Shown: one piece after another, positions 24,050-35,701 of the stretch
Layout: the number at the start of each line of letters is the position of its first letter
How positions within the stretch are numbered: position 1 is the stretch's first letter
Assembly (NCBI GenBank): GCA_028753945.1
Contig: JAPNXP010000002.1
Coordinates: 9,982,001-10,046,000 of the forward strand
From: Hexactinellida sp. DTS-2022
Taxonomy: Eukaryota; Porifera; Hexactinellida
Length of the DNA stretch: 64,000 bases
Direction of reading: 5' to 3'
Translations under genes and position numbers: made by a program
Notes under the pieces: model-generated
What the model saw: only the letters and a program-made list of their open reading frames with translations
Database searches by the model: none
What the model was told of the DNA's origin: nothing

Positions 24050-27000
24050 ATCTATACAGTGGCCTTGCTGATGCTATTTCTGCAGGCGATTCTAATCCTA
24101 GAGACTTGGGACGTAAAGTGATATTGCCTTCTTCCTTCACAGGTAGTCCTCGACAAATGTTTGAGTTATACCAGGACAGTATGTCTATAGTCAGGAAATA
24201 TGGTAAGCCAGACTTATTCATTACATTTACATGCAATCCTAAATGGGAGGAGATATCCTCTGCTCTTATAGGAAACCAAAAAGCGACCGATCGTCCTGAT
24301 TTAATTGTTAGAGTATTTAAGATGAAATTGAAAGAATTACTTAATGATATCTGTAACAAACACGTGTTAGGTAAACCGTTGGCGCATGTTTATACAATAG
24401 AATTCCAAAAACGGGGCCTCCCCCATGCACACACTTTGGTGATTCTATGTCAGAGCGATAAACCTAGAGAACCATCAGACTGTGACAAAATTGTATGTGC
24501 GGAAATTCCCGACCCAATCCGTAATCCCAGGCTTCACGATATTGTTAAGCGTTGTATGATGCATAGTCCGTGTGGCTCTATAAGGAGGAACGCTCCTTGC
24601 ATGCGTGATGGTAAATGCACGAAAAAATATCCAAAAGCTTTTGCTGAATGTACTACAACAGGCAACGATAGCTATCCTATATACCAACGTCGTGATAACA
24701 AACGAACTGTACAAGTAAATGGTGTTGATTTAGACAATCGTTCGGTTGTTCCATACAATCCTTATTTACTTCTGAAATACAATGCGCATATTAATGTTGA
24801 GATTTGCAGTACAGTTAGTGCAGTTAAATATCTATACAAATACGTGTACAAGGGTCATGATAGAGCCATTGTAGAGTTCCATACTGCTGACAGTAGTGAA
24901 AGTAGTAAGACTAAGAACGTAAATGAAATTGTAAACTATCTAGAAGCTCGATACGTGTCTGCTACTGAAGCTTGCTATCGTCTCTTTGCATATGATCTCC
25001 ACGCCAATTTTCCACATGTGATGAGACTAGCTTTGCACCTGGAAGATCAGCAGCCTGTAGTGTTTGCTGAAAGTGCTTCTATAGAAGATGTCCTCAGTAG
25101 GCAGAAACACACTACCCTCACTGGGTGGTTTGTTGCTAATCAAAAATTTGCGAGTGCAAGGGAACTTACTTATACAAATTTTCCCGATAAATTTGTGTGG
25201 GATAAGACTGATCGTGAATGGAAGGAGCGGGTTAAAGGGCATGGCACTGTGATAGGCCGTGTCTATTCAGCTCATCCAGGTGACGGTGACCGTTATTTCT
25301 TAAGAATGCTTCTCAATCATGTCACGGGCTGTACCAGTTTTCAGGATATCCGCACTCTCTCTGATGGCACCGTGTGTGATACCTTTAAGGAAGCAGCCCG
25401 TAGACGAGGCCTGTTGGAGGATGATCAGGAATCTGATGACTGCTTAACAGCAGCTGCCATAAGTGAAGTACCAACACAGCTACGCCAACTGTTTGTGACT
25501 ATTCTTTTGTTCAACGAGCCATCTGAACCACTAGCTTTGTGGAATAAGCATAAAGTCTCCCTGTCTGAGGAATATTTATTTAAAGCTAGAGTATTAGCTC
25601 CCAATCTCGAATTGAACGAGCACTTGACTAACAAGGCATTAATAGATATTCAGTATCGACTAGAACAACAGGATAAATCACTATCAGATTTTCCTGGAAT
25701 GCCACTTCCGTCTCTTGCCAAGAGTCCCTATGATCAACCTAGCATCATTCGATATGAAATGGATTATAATGTCACTGAACATTTAACTGTTGCTGAGGAA
25801 AATATCCGGGGGCTTAACTCTGATCAAACTGACATATTTGAATGCATAATGGAGGCAATCAATGATCCAATGATTGCCCAGAGAGCATTTTTTATTGATG
25901 GACCCGGAGGTACTGGCAAAACCTTTCTTTACAACACAATATTAGCTAAAGTCCGATCACAGGGTCAGATTGCACTAGCCATGGCTTCTTCTGGGATAGC
26001 AGCTCTCCTGCTGCAAGGCGGGAGGACTGTTCATTCCAGGCTAAAGATTCCAATTCCTGTGAATGAGTTATCCGTGTGTAACATTTCTAAACAGAGTGCC
26101 TTAGCTAAACTAATACAATCTGCCAAGTTATTAGTATGGGATGAAGCCCCAATGATACATAGGCATGCTGCTGAGTGTATAGATCGGAGTTTGTGAGACC
26201 TTTGTTCGTGTGACCAACCTTTTGGTGGAAAGGTTATCGTATTTGGAGGTGACTTTCGTCAAATTCTACCAGTAATTAGGCACGGAACTAGATCAGAAGT
26301 TGTATCTGCCTGTATAAATAGGTCACCACTTTGGCGTTGTGTTAAAGTTATGAAGTTAACGATCAACATGCGTCTTCAGCGATTATCTTCTCAGGATTCT
26401 GTTGAAGTGAGCGAATTCTCAGACTTTTTGCTAAGAGTAGGTGATGGTACTGAACCTGAAAACGAAGATAATATGGTTCATATAAATGAGAAATTTATAG
26501 TACGTGGTGAAACTTTCGCAGATTTGGCCACAACTATCTACTCTGATATTAAGGAAAATTATCAAAATCGTGATTATATCACTTCCCGCATAATTATGTG
26601 TCCTAAGAACGACACAACAGATCAAATCAATGAGTTTGTAATGAACCAAATACCCGGTGAGGCTAAAGTATTATTGAGTGCGGATTCTGTAGATTCTAAT
26701 CAGGCTGCCATGTATCCAACTGAGTTTTTAAATTCCCTTACGCTTGCTAGCTTACCTCCGCATCGCCTCTACCTTAAGAAATACGCCTCAGTAATACTTT
26801 TGCGTAGTCTAGATCCCACTCAAGGGATGTGTAATGGCTCTCGCTTAACAATTATTGAAATGTCAAGCCATGTTATTGATGCTGAAATTGCAACTGGCAC
26901 ACATCGTGGTAAACGAGTGTTCATTCCTCGCATAGTGATGATACCTTCTGAGACAGACTTCCCGTTTGTTCTCAGGCGAAAACAATTCCCAATTCGTCCT

Positions 27001-28032
27001 GCATTTTGTATTACTATTAACAAAGGTCAGGGCCAGAGTCTTAATTCAGTTGGTATATTTTTACCTACTCCGGAGGCTATATTCAGTCATGGACAATTAT
27101 ATGTTGCTCTTAGCAGAGTACAGAATCCTCGAGGCTTGAAAGTAATGGTTTGTGGAGGATCTTACTCTGCCTCCGGTGGAGTTTCGGTAAGGAATGTAGT
27201 TTATAAGGAGGTATTTCAATATCATCTGGGAAACATTTCTCCCTCCAACCAAAACTCTGGATATTGTTCCCCAATGGATTTGTCATTCGAGAATGCATTT
27301 TCTGATTCTGAGCCAGACTCGGTTCCAGGTAATACAGAAAAAGAGGGAAGTTTGCCTATCTCTCAAGTTCAACAAACTGAATTGATAGAATCTCTAACAG
27401 GTTCTGTTAACCAATTTTCCCTACTTATGCGTAACCATATAGCAATGACTCTTGATATGGAAATACAACCAATATTATCCATCCGAAATAATGAAATGGT
27501 TATAGTTGATAGCACTTTAAAAAATTACTACGCATCGCTTGAAGCAAGGCTATCACATTTGTTTGGTCACAATTTTGAATTATGCCCTGTAACTGGAGAT
27601 GGTAATTGTCTTTACCGATCCTTAGCGCATATTATTTTTGGTACAGAGGCAATATATGAACACTTAAAATTTCAATTGATTCGTCATTTTCGAAACAGCC
27701 CTCTACACTGTTATAATGTAATGAAAATGTTACATTATAGCTGTGAAGAGGATTTGAACAATCATTTAGACCTCATAAGCAAACCAAATGAATGGGGTAC
27801 TGATGTAGTATTAGCTACATTGGGTTCTCTAGCGGAGATAGATGTATTAGTAATCAATGCTACTCACACTATTCCTAATATGTGGAGAGTAGACACTATC
27901 TATGCTCATGACACATTGTCATCTACAACACACAGTAATCCTGTGTTCAGCGGCCAGAAACTTGGTGTAGTGCTGCACCGATTACACAATGTCGAAGAGC
28001 TCTATCACTTCGATCCATTTTATTATAAGTAG
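24025..28032 (+). pseudogene. Helitron Rep endonuclease, helicase and OTU protease (one nonsense mutation)
   Basis: One frame runs from about 24037 to 28032, broken only by TGA at 26194-26196 in DRSL-stop-DLCSC, where family members have Arg; a CGA to TGA change explains it. Rep motifs are FITFTCNP (about 24217), the two-His metal site GLPHAH (about 24415) and KYLYKYVYKG with its paired Tyr (about 24826). The helicase has Walker A GPGGTGKT (about 25900), Walker B VWDEAP (about 26133), GDFRQILPV, TINKGQGQSL and YVALSRV. A C-terminal OTU domain has GDGNCLYRSL (Asp/Cys) at about 27596 and YHFDPF (His) at about 28004, so its catalytic residues are kept. Helitrons move by rolling-circle replication; OTU is a cysteine protease family that often removes ubiquitin. 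I could not place the TC/CTRR ends. Confidence 0.9.
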
Positions 28033-28769
28033 CTCCTACGAATATATGCCAACATTGGACAGAAGTTAGGATTAGTCTAACAAAAGACTAATTATTTCAG
28101 GTAGTGAACATTTTGATCCGATTTACTTAATAGTTCAACATTGTGTATACGTATTTAGAGGAGATCTTAACAATTTCCCTCTATGATATTATTATTCTAT
28201 ACTACTGTATAACTGTGATTTAAATCACTTACTTAATGATAGCTCTTACGAATCATGAATGAATGCTTTCGGGTAGTGTCTCTGTTGCGTGTAATTCCTG
28301 AGTAATTGCATTCTAAAAGATTCTATTTCGAGCTTCTACTTTTTCCCATGATGTATGTATAAATCTATACGTATATCCATTTCATTATTTTTATACAAAA
28401 ACGTGTTTATTTGTTTTATATTTTCTTTTGGGCAAACTCACACCTCACAAAGGGAAAAACACCCCATTATACCCACCTCTACGGACTGAGCTAGATCAAT
28501 ATCTCCAAATCAACACAAATATACGTAGCAGCAGCAAACAAGATCACTATAAGAAAGAGGTAACATAGGAATGTAATGCTGTTTCTATTTCGTTAACCTG
28601 CCCAATCAAATAATACTCTGTTAATTTGGCGTTTTGAAACATTATTTTATTCGCTCCCGAAATAGTCATAAGCAAATTTAAATTGTCCAATCAAATAATA
28701 CACCAGTATATTTAGCGCATTGGCCCATTATTTCATTGGCTCCCGAAGTAGTCTTAAAACAAATTGTTG
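28033..28769. other. Region between Helitron and small gene
   Basis: 28600-28755 holds a duplicated segment of about 85 bp (CCAATCAAATAATAC, CATTATTT, GCTCCCGAA, TAGTC in both), next to the TATA box of the small gene and so a candidate promoter-proximal duplication. The rest is AT-rich and non-coding. The Helitron 3' end, expected as a hairpin plus CTAG-like end, was not identified. Confidence 0.5.
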
Positions 28770-28777
28770 TATAAATA
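28770..28777 (+). promoter_or_regulatory. TATA box of the small spliced gene
   Basis: TATAAATA lies 35 bases before the ATG at 28805, so transcription would start only a few bases before that codon. An alternative in-frame ATG at 28826 would leave a more usual leader. Confidence 0.45.
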
Positions 28778-28804
28778 CACAAAAAAAAAAGTTTTTAACT
28801 AATT

Positions 28805-29157
28805 ATGCAAAATCCTATCAAAGAAATGCAAACACTATCCATTGATTCTGATATTAGTAAATTACCAGCTAATAGTGAATTACCAGCTAACGAATTACCA
28901 GCTAATAGTGAATTACACGATCCTGCGGGTGACCCCGATGATGAACCTTCACACAAAAAGCGGAAGCGGGGTAATGCAACAATTGCATTGCAATTTAAAA
29001 AAATAAAGCTGCTACAAGATATCATCGAAGTAAGTTCCCTTAAAATAACTTCTATTTTTAATCATACAAGTATTGTGCTTAATACTAATCACCTTAGAAC
29101 CCAGAGGCGATGATGCTGTTTAGAGACAACAAGATCAAATTAAATATTAACTTATAA
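28805..29157 (+). CDS. Small two-exon gene with nuclear-type basic motif
   Basis: Exon 1 is 28805-29029 and exon 2 is 29098-29157, ending in TAA, giving a predicted 94-residue protein. The intron 29030-29097 has a perfect GTAAGT donor, a CTAAT branch-like word and a CTTAG acceptor, and splicing keeps the frame (codon break between exons). The protein has tandem ELPAN(S/E) repeats, an acidic DPAGDPDDEPS stretch, KKRKRG as a likely nuclear signal, and a short helical tail. A second intron-like segment (29162-29223, GTGAGT to TTTTAG after a pyrimidine tract) follows the stop. A TATA box precedes it. I do not recognise the family. It could be an accessory gene of a mobile element or a host orphan. 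Confidence 0.55.
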
Positions 29158-29344
29158 ATTGGTGAGTTTTCCTTTTTCATTTTATTCTTTTTATTCTATT
29201 TGTTTTACATCTGCCTCTTTTAGATTCTCACAGCACATCTATCTATATCTATCTACTTACCATATAATATGTCTATATCTACTATATATATGTACGTATA
29301 TCTCTATATAACTATATATTAAACGCAATAATTCTTTGTCTGTT

Positions 29345-29535
29345 CACACTTTATTTTGGGAACTGGTAAGGGCTCGCAGACTTGAAATTTGGCAGGGGGT
29401 GTAGTTTTATATTTGAAGTATTTAAATACAACCGGTATAACATTTGAAAAGGTATTTGCCATGAATACAAGCGAGGGCCGCAGGCCCGAGTGCAAGTTGT
29501 AAGACGCGCGTAGCGCGGACGAGCAGCTTGTATGT
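29345..29535. repeat. Dispersed repeat end plus structured GC-rich module
   Basis: 29345-29400 is a short copy of the AACTGGTAAG...AAATTTGGCAGGGGG repeat. 29466-29532 is a 67-bp module that can fold into an outer stem TACAAGC/GCTTGTA, a hairpin GGGCC-GCA-GGCCC and a hairpin CGCGC-GTA-GCGCG. A second copy at about 6392-6464 keeps the first hairpin but has substitutions in the second. Confidence 0.65.
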
Positions 29536-29552
29536 ATAAAATCACGTTTATA

Positions 29553-30191
29553 CAGAGCCGTACTATGGTATGTTGAGGCCCCTAAGCTAAATGAGCGTCG
29601 GAGGCCCTACAAAAAGGGTTTTATTGGGGTTTCACAAAAATCCCGGTGAGAGCAACCAAGGATAGCAATTTCGCTTAAAAAAAAGGCGTACAATCGAAAG
29701 TAGAGACTAAGCACTGAAAATTGAGGATTAATATCTCTTCCTAAATACAAGTTTGTCACGCCCAGTCGCCCTACTTATGAAAGCAATAATATGTACGGGC
29801 TGCACAGTATCCATTAAGTGGGCTCGGACAGCAATACAGTTACTTAAGACCTTGCATGTTGATGCAAGGTTTCTTTTTACTAACTTTTTGGCGAGCAAAT
29901 TCTTCTATGATGTCATTGTAAGTTAATAACCGAAATTTGTCACTTTCAATACACATGATGCTCAGGGCAGATAGTTTTCCTTGTATCATTGTTGTTCTCA
30001 ATTCATTTTTTATATGTTTCAGTATCAAAAGCCAATATCATCGGAATCTCCTATAAAGTGGGGGTGCCATGGCGGCAAGGCCCCCCTACTCCGATGGCCT
30101 TGTCAACAATTGGGGCCCCAAATTGTGAGGCCCCAAACTTGTGGAGGCCTCAAGCTATTGCTTATTTAGCTTATTGGGTATTCCGGGCCTG
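29553..30191. mobile_element. 639-bp hAT-type non-autonomous element
   Basis: The left end starts CAGAGCCGTACTA and the right end, read inversely, CAGGCCCGGAATA (9 of 13 matching). The flanks are CGTTTATA (29545-29552) and CTTTTATA (30192-30199), 7 of 8 matching. The interior is rich in GGCCCC/GAGGCC words near both ends, as in many hAT elements. It inserted right beside the structured module. The open frames inside are not credible genes. Confidence 0.65.
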
Positions 30192-30426
30192 CTTTTATAC
30201 GTATATGTTAGAAATCAAATTGTATGACAAACAATAACAACTGCTACTACAACTAAAATAATATTTAGTACTTGACTATAATGAACTTGGAATAATACTT
30301 AGGCTAAGGCTAAATGTTAGTGCCAATACAAATACTGAATACATAAATAACTAATGACTACTATTCAGTTGCAATCTAAATTTGAACATTGATTACGACA
30401 TTGAAATGTTCTGATAAATTTTCAAG

Positions 30427-32312
30427 TCATAGGGCTTTCATGGATGTGTTCGTGAGAGTAAATGAAGAAGGAAATGTAAGCCTTTGCAAAGAATCTCCAC
30501 TCTTCGTGTAGACAACGATATCGTGTTTAAGCAAACTTGCTGCAGCCATTATTTCTTCATCTGTCGGCCAAACTCCATTGCGAGCCATCGAACTTAAGTT
30601 TACATAGTTATTGACTGACTGATTGAGATATCTTTGTAATTTGCAGCTAATATTACCACACAAAGGTGATTTTCTTCAGATCCTGTTATGATATAACTAA
30701 TAGCTTGGAAATAACAATTACCATCACCTCGGGTTATGTATACACGTCCAAGATTGTCTAGATTTCCCTCCTTTCCAAAGTATTGTGTTTTGTGTACAGT
30801 TAGATTTAATAACCTTGCAATTTTCTTCCTAGCTTCAGTTGATATTGGAGAGAATATCCTGGTAGACTTGGGATGTTGAATTTCAATCAAATCTAAATCA
30901 CATCGCTTTCACCTTTTTTACTTTGTAAAGTGTTACATCTCAGGTGACTCGGGTTTTTTATAATCTCGTTCACGACATCAGACTTTGGTGATTTAATATG
31001 GGTATAACACTTCAGATTTGCAATATTATACACGTTTTTTAATTTGTTGCTTTACCCAGCATTTCGATCACTTTGTATGGTCCAACCCAACGTGGTTCCA
31101 ATTTCGAGCCCATTCAATGGATGCGTCTGCTGTTTTTATGTACACTGTATTTTCCAAAGATACACTCAAATTGTTGGGATCACATAATTGTGTTTTTGTC
31201 GCTTTTGTGCAATTACTATATTATCATTTACTTTGCTGTTTATGTATTCTTGAATATTTTCAAGTGTATCTATAATCTCGGGATTCACATGCTCACCAAA
31301 TTTCATATAAATGTCACTTTCAGAAATATCTATTGGTGGTTTAGCAATACGACCATATATCACTTGGAAAGGAGCACAGTTAGTTGAAGCATGTTTGCTT
31401 GTATGGTAGACAAAGAGAACTGGGATATGGATATCCCAATCATCGCATTGGTCATTACTAATTTAAATAATGCTGATTTCAATGTTCTATTATCCCTTTC
31501 ACGCTGACCATTGGTTTGAGGGTTGTAAGCTGAAGAAATGTGATGTTCTGTTTGTAGGCTGTCAAGGAGAAAATCAATGACTTTATTTACAATTCTCTTC
31601 CTTGATCACTGATCAAAGTATTCATACATCCAAGTCGACAAACAACAGAGTAGAGAAAATCAGCGACACATTTTGCGTCTTGTTGAGTATGGCTGAAGCT
31701 TCTGACCATTTTGAAAAATGACCTGACATTGCGACAATATACTTGTTACCATGTGCTGATTCCTGTAATGTTCCGATGATGTCAATTCCAACAAGACCAC
31801 ACTTTAGCTGGTGGATTAATGGAACAAAGGGGAGAAGATTCGACTTCAAGTTTTGGATTTATCACGAAGCATTTTGTACACTCTTTGCAATACGTTGCAA
31901 CATCATTCTTCAAACCTAAATAAACTATTTTTGGAAGGTAATCCCTGTCACAATTTATTAATATTTCTCATATTTTATATTACGTATAGTTTATATTTAA
32001 GTATGCACTAAGTACCTTTCCAGTAATATCTTGAAGCTATTTTGTTATTAGTCTTATCACGTCCAAAATGACCTACTGTTGATGGATTATCGTGACATAC
32101 TCCGAGTACAGTAGAGAATCTGCTAGCTTGTAATAATTCCGGATCACGATGCATCAATATTCCATTTTTTAATAAATAAGGCTTAACTCTTTGACGAAAC
32201 TTTGATTTAGTATCAACTCGTTCCTGAGGAGTAAGACAGTAGATTGCTTCAGGATATTTGTATTCTGTCGAGGTAAATACTTTAAAATTTCACTGTAAGA
32301 TTGATTATCCAT
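30427..32312 (-). pseudogene. Ginger-type DDE integrase with GPY/F module and OTU domain
   Basis: Read on the minus strand from ATG at 32312 (MDNQSYSEILKYL), pieces in several frames give the full order of a Ginger1/GIN1-like transposase: RVKPYLLKNGILMHRD; an HHCC finger (CHDNPSTVGHFGRDK, ...CKECTKC near 31890); the DDE core with GIDIIG (first Asp), HFSKWSEA, SDQGRE (second Asp, about 31610) and AYNPQTNGQRERDNRTLK (Glu, about 31520); WVGPYKVIE as the GPY/F module near 31080; and an OTU domain with RGDGNCYFQAISYI near 30720. A ~70-bp AT-rich stretch near 31960-32030 splits the zinc finger and looks intron-like, but the frame does not rejoin cleanly. Several frameshifts make it a pseudogene. 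Ty3 retrotransposon is the alternative, but no reverse transcriptase is seen. Confidence 0.75.
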
Positions 32313-32439
32313 GGAATATCACAAATAACAAACAATTCCATTCGAAATAAACATAATGCGTTGGTAAGTACAAATTTTCAACTTTGCTGAAAGTTGTGTT
32401 TGATTAGTGGAAGGCATGTGAGGTTTGCTAAAAAGAGGG

Positions 32440-32625
32440 CTTTACTCTGTCCTAACCCAGATTATACCCCCATGGTGGTATATTCTGGGCTAGGGGGGTA
32501 TATTCTGGACTAGCCCACATCATTTCCGGGTCTAATCTGTCCTAGGACAGAATATATCCCTAGTTATATTCTGTCCTAGCCCAGATTATTCCCGGGTATA
32601 TTCCAGTGGGTGTATATTCGGGGCT
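32440..32625. repeat. Degenerate short repeats of CTGTCCTAGCCCAGATTAT type
   Basis: The words TATATTCTG, TCCTAG and CCCAGATTAT alternate in both orientations, so the segment could fold on itself. It lies directly upstream of the Helitron relic on the plus strand. Function unknown. Confidence 0.6.
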
Positions 32626-32639
32626 GCTACACCGGGACA

Positions 32640-34141
32640 AATGGCTGTGGATCGTGGCGACATCGTGTCCAGGTTGTTCGGCCTCAAGAAGGATGCTCTG
32701 ATGGATGATATTAGTAACAGCGCCTTCGGGCCACTGACAGCTCACTGTTACACAATTATATTCCAGAAGCGTGGATTACCTCACGCTCACATGCTGTTCA
32801 TAAGTACTGGCTTACGAAGAAGACGCTTGTGTTAAGATTATAAACAAGCTGATCGAGGCCAATATCCCCGATCGAAATACTCAAAATGTGCTCTAAGACA
32901 CGTTATCCGCTGCATAATACACTATCCATGCAAGCCGGATGATGCCTGCAATGCGGACGGGAAGTGCAGCAAGGGGTTTCCAAAAGACTTCTGCGCCGAA
33001 ACAGTGATTCGGGAAGTATTGTTATCCTCATTATCGTCGACGTAGGCCAGGCATCGACGGGGGCCGCACCACCACTCTTCGCGACCAATCAGATGGTGCT
33101 CAGTCGGGTGCCACGGTGGAAGTGACTAACCAATTGGTGGTTCCGTATAAACTTTATCTGTCCTTACGGTATGCCGCGCACATTAACGTAGATTACTGCA
33201 GTAGCGAGGCTGTAAGTACCTCTACAAAACGTGTTTGAAGGGCACGACAAGGCTACCATAACTTTGGACCACATCCCACGACCAACAAGAGAGGGTACAG
33301 TTCGACATCAACGGGGCTATTCAAGGAAGCGATCGCCTGGCTGCTATAAATGAGCCGAACGAGTATATTAACTCTCGGTACATAGGCTCGATTGAGGCTG
33401 CCTGGCGACTCCTAGGCCTGAAAATGCAATACCGCTATCCCGCTGTTTACTCCTCACCGTGCAACTCCCTGGAGGTCAGTTGGTAAACTTCCAGGAAGGT
33501 GAGGCTTTGCAGACGGCGCAAACAGGGGAGCCTCACACTCAACTAATGGCATTCTTTGATGAAAACACCGATGCACACCCTGATCACGTCATTGCCCGAG
33601 TTACGCTTTGCAAGTTTACCAGGACTTCCCAGAGATGTTCACCTGGGATAAGAAATTAAAAAAGTGGAGTCTGAGGCGTGTGGGACGCGGGGGATCTGGC
33701 GGAACGATTGGTCGCATTTACAACGTGCTACCGAGCGGAGAGCGATACTACTTGCGTATAATTCTTACGCATTTGCGCGCGTAAGGGGCGCCAAAAGTTT
33801 CTGCGAGCTTCGAACTGTTGATGGGCATGCTCCGTGTGAGACCTTCAAGGAAGCCTTTCGTCTGCGCGGGTTGCTTGATGATGACAGCGAGTGGGACACG
33901 CCTTCACGAGGCTGCTGCTCACACCAGTGAGCAGCTTATAAGACAGTTGTTCATATCGATACTCCTGTACTGCGAGCCAACTGATGTACCTGCTATCCTC
34001 GAGGCTCATTCAGATGCGATGACAGAGGACTTCGGCACCGATTCCGAACCAGACAACCAGATCTGCCTGTTGATCGAGTACTGCAGGGAGCCAGGCAGTG
34101 TCTTCTACACGACCTCAGCACCGACTGAACGCCAACAATAG
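32640..34141 (+). pseudogene. Helitron Rep relic, GC-richer than surroundings
   Basis: Fragments in all three plus frames follow the order of a Helitron Rep protein: LFGLKKDALMDDI, FQKRGLPHAHML (two-His metal site), IHYPCKPDDACNADGKCSKGF, TNQLVVPYKLYLSLRYAAHINV, KGHDKAT, NSRYIGSIEAAWRLLG, MFTWDKK..., IGRIYNVLPSGERYYLR, SFCELRTVDGHAPCETFKEAFRLRGLLDDD and RQLFISILLYCEP. It ends near 34141 before the helicase part. It differs clearly from the Helitron at 23-28 kb and has much higher GC, so it is another family. Many frameshifts show it is dead. No helicase or OTU part follows. Confidence 0.8.
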
Positions 34142-35028
34142 CAGTTTGTCTGCATTTCACTGGATTGATCCTGATCAGTGCCGGATTTAGGTTGTTGTGG
34201 GCCTAGGGCTGTTATTTTTATTGGGCCTATTTTTATATCTTTTATTTTTCCAATGATAGTCCCTACTTTACATATTTAAGCAGAAACAATGAAATAACAT
34301 ATTTTCTTCCATAATTACTATTAATTATTTGCTATTAATATAAACCATTCTTCGGTCTAGGTCGCACCGTGTCCTTTTTTCGTTGGTGTTAGACTATAAA
34401 ACACAATTAACGGACGCTTCGCGACCTTACCAATCTCAAGAAATCACACATAATAATTAAGTTAAGCCTGTGAATTGTTAATTACAAGTATATTATTTTA
34501 TTCAGATTAGTTTGTCACAATTTGGGAGTCAAGGCAATTCAACTTATCAATTAAAATGCTAATTAATACCAAGATTTTCCTCCAGACAATAAATTGTTGG
34601 ATCAATATGTCATTTACAATGCAGAAGATATTTGCGGGTAAATCGTTGAACATCTTTGATAGTAAATTAGTAATATCATGCATAATTATGTGATCGACGT
34701 AGCAAAAATAAATCAGCAATAGAAGTAATTGATGTAAGCCAAACTGGATTAATCAAAGTATGCAATCTCGGAAAAATGTAGGGGAAGATTAAGGCCCCAC
34801 TATACTGATGGATGAGATTGTGATTATAATATTTTTGGATAGTACTCTATAAAATAAACCAGCATTGAAAATTTCTGGTGTTTCATACTCATATCTTTGA
34901 AGTTGCGACCTTTTTAGAGCTTAGGAATGTGCATCATCATCTAAAGGTCAATTATCAAATGAAAGGAACATAACTTTTGGTCTAGATTTCACAAATTTAG
35001 TTCAATATGTTTGAAACCAAGTTTAAAT
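34142..35028. other. Non-coding DNA with a hAT-like end
   Basis: CAGTGCCGGATTTAGG at about 34176 followed by GGGCCTAGGGC looks like the start of a hAT element, but the other end was not found. GCTTCGCGACC and GGTCGCACCG near 34360-34430 echo the dispersed GC-rich module. No gene is visible. Confidence 0.45.
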
Positions 35029-35244
35029 GAATGAATACATATGTACCTTTATATTATTACGTTTTTTAACACTTCCGACAAAAACCTTCACAGTTACAGC
35101 ACTTTGAAGTCAGATTTCAACTGCCAACCTACAACATTTAGTTGTTTGGCAGTCGAAGACTGACTTCAAAGGGCTGTAACTGTGAAATTATCTGTCGGAA
35201 GTGTTAAAAAAGGTAATTCTATAAAGGTACATATGTATTCATTC
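35029..35244. mobile_element. 216-bp foldback element
   Basis: Both ends carry GAATGAATACATATGTACC and its inverse. The arms pair almost throughout, including TTAACACTTCCGACA, TCACAGTTACAG, TTTGAAGTCAG and CTGCCAA, with the turn near 35136. This is either a foldback or miniature transposon, or a long hairpin that could be processed as small RNA if transcribed. Confidence 0.85.
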
Positions 35245-35599
35245 CATAGACTACATTAATAGAAGGACTAGTATCTGACAATCTGGGATTGCGGAACTTG
35301 GGTCCCAAGTTCAATTTTGGTCCCATCATATCTTGGGTTGTACACATTCTAGAACCTTCATCTTGGTGTCTAACATGGGATTTTGAGGGATGAGAAATTA
35401 ATTAATTACACTTTTGACCTTTTACCACGCACCTAAAGGTCATGTTAACACAAATAGAATAACAGTATATATTACCTCAACAAACCTACTTGTTGCAATG
35501 TCGATTATGTTTAGTATTTCAATTCACATCAATGTTATAATAATAATGATGATGATGAGTGATTCGTATTTTAACTGTAGAATACATTTAAATTCCAAA

Positions 35600-35669
35600 T
35601 GGGTCATGGGTAATGGGTCACGGAGTCGTGACCCATGACCCATCTGACCCATGACCCATTGACCCATGG
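35600..35669. repeat. ATGGGTCA/TGACCCAT hairpin-forming repeats
   Basis: Several GGGTCA words run into TGACCC words around the turn CACGGAGTCGTG, so the segment can form a nested hairpin. It is GC-richer than its surroundings. No function can be assigned. Confidence 0.7.
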
Positions 35670-35701
35670 TCCACTCTGATTTGTGTATTTAGCTTTGTAG
35701 A

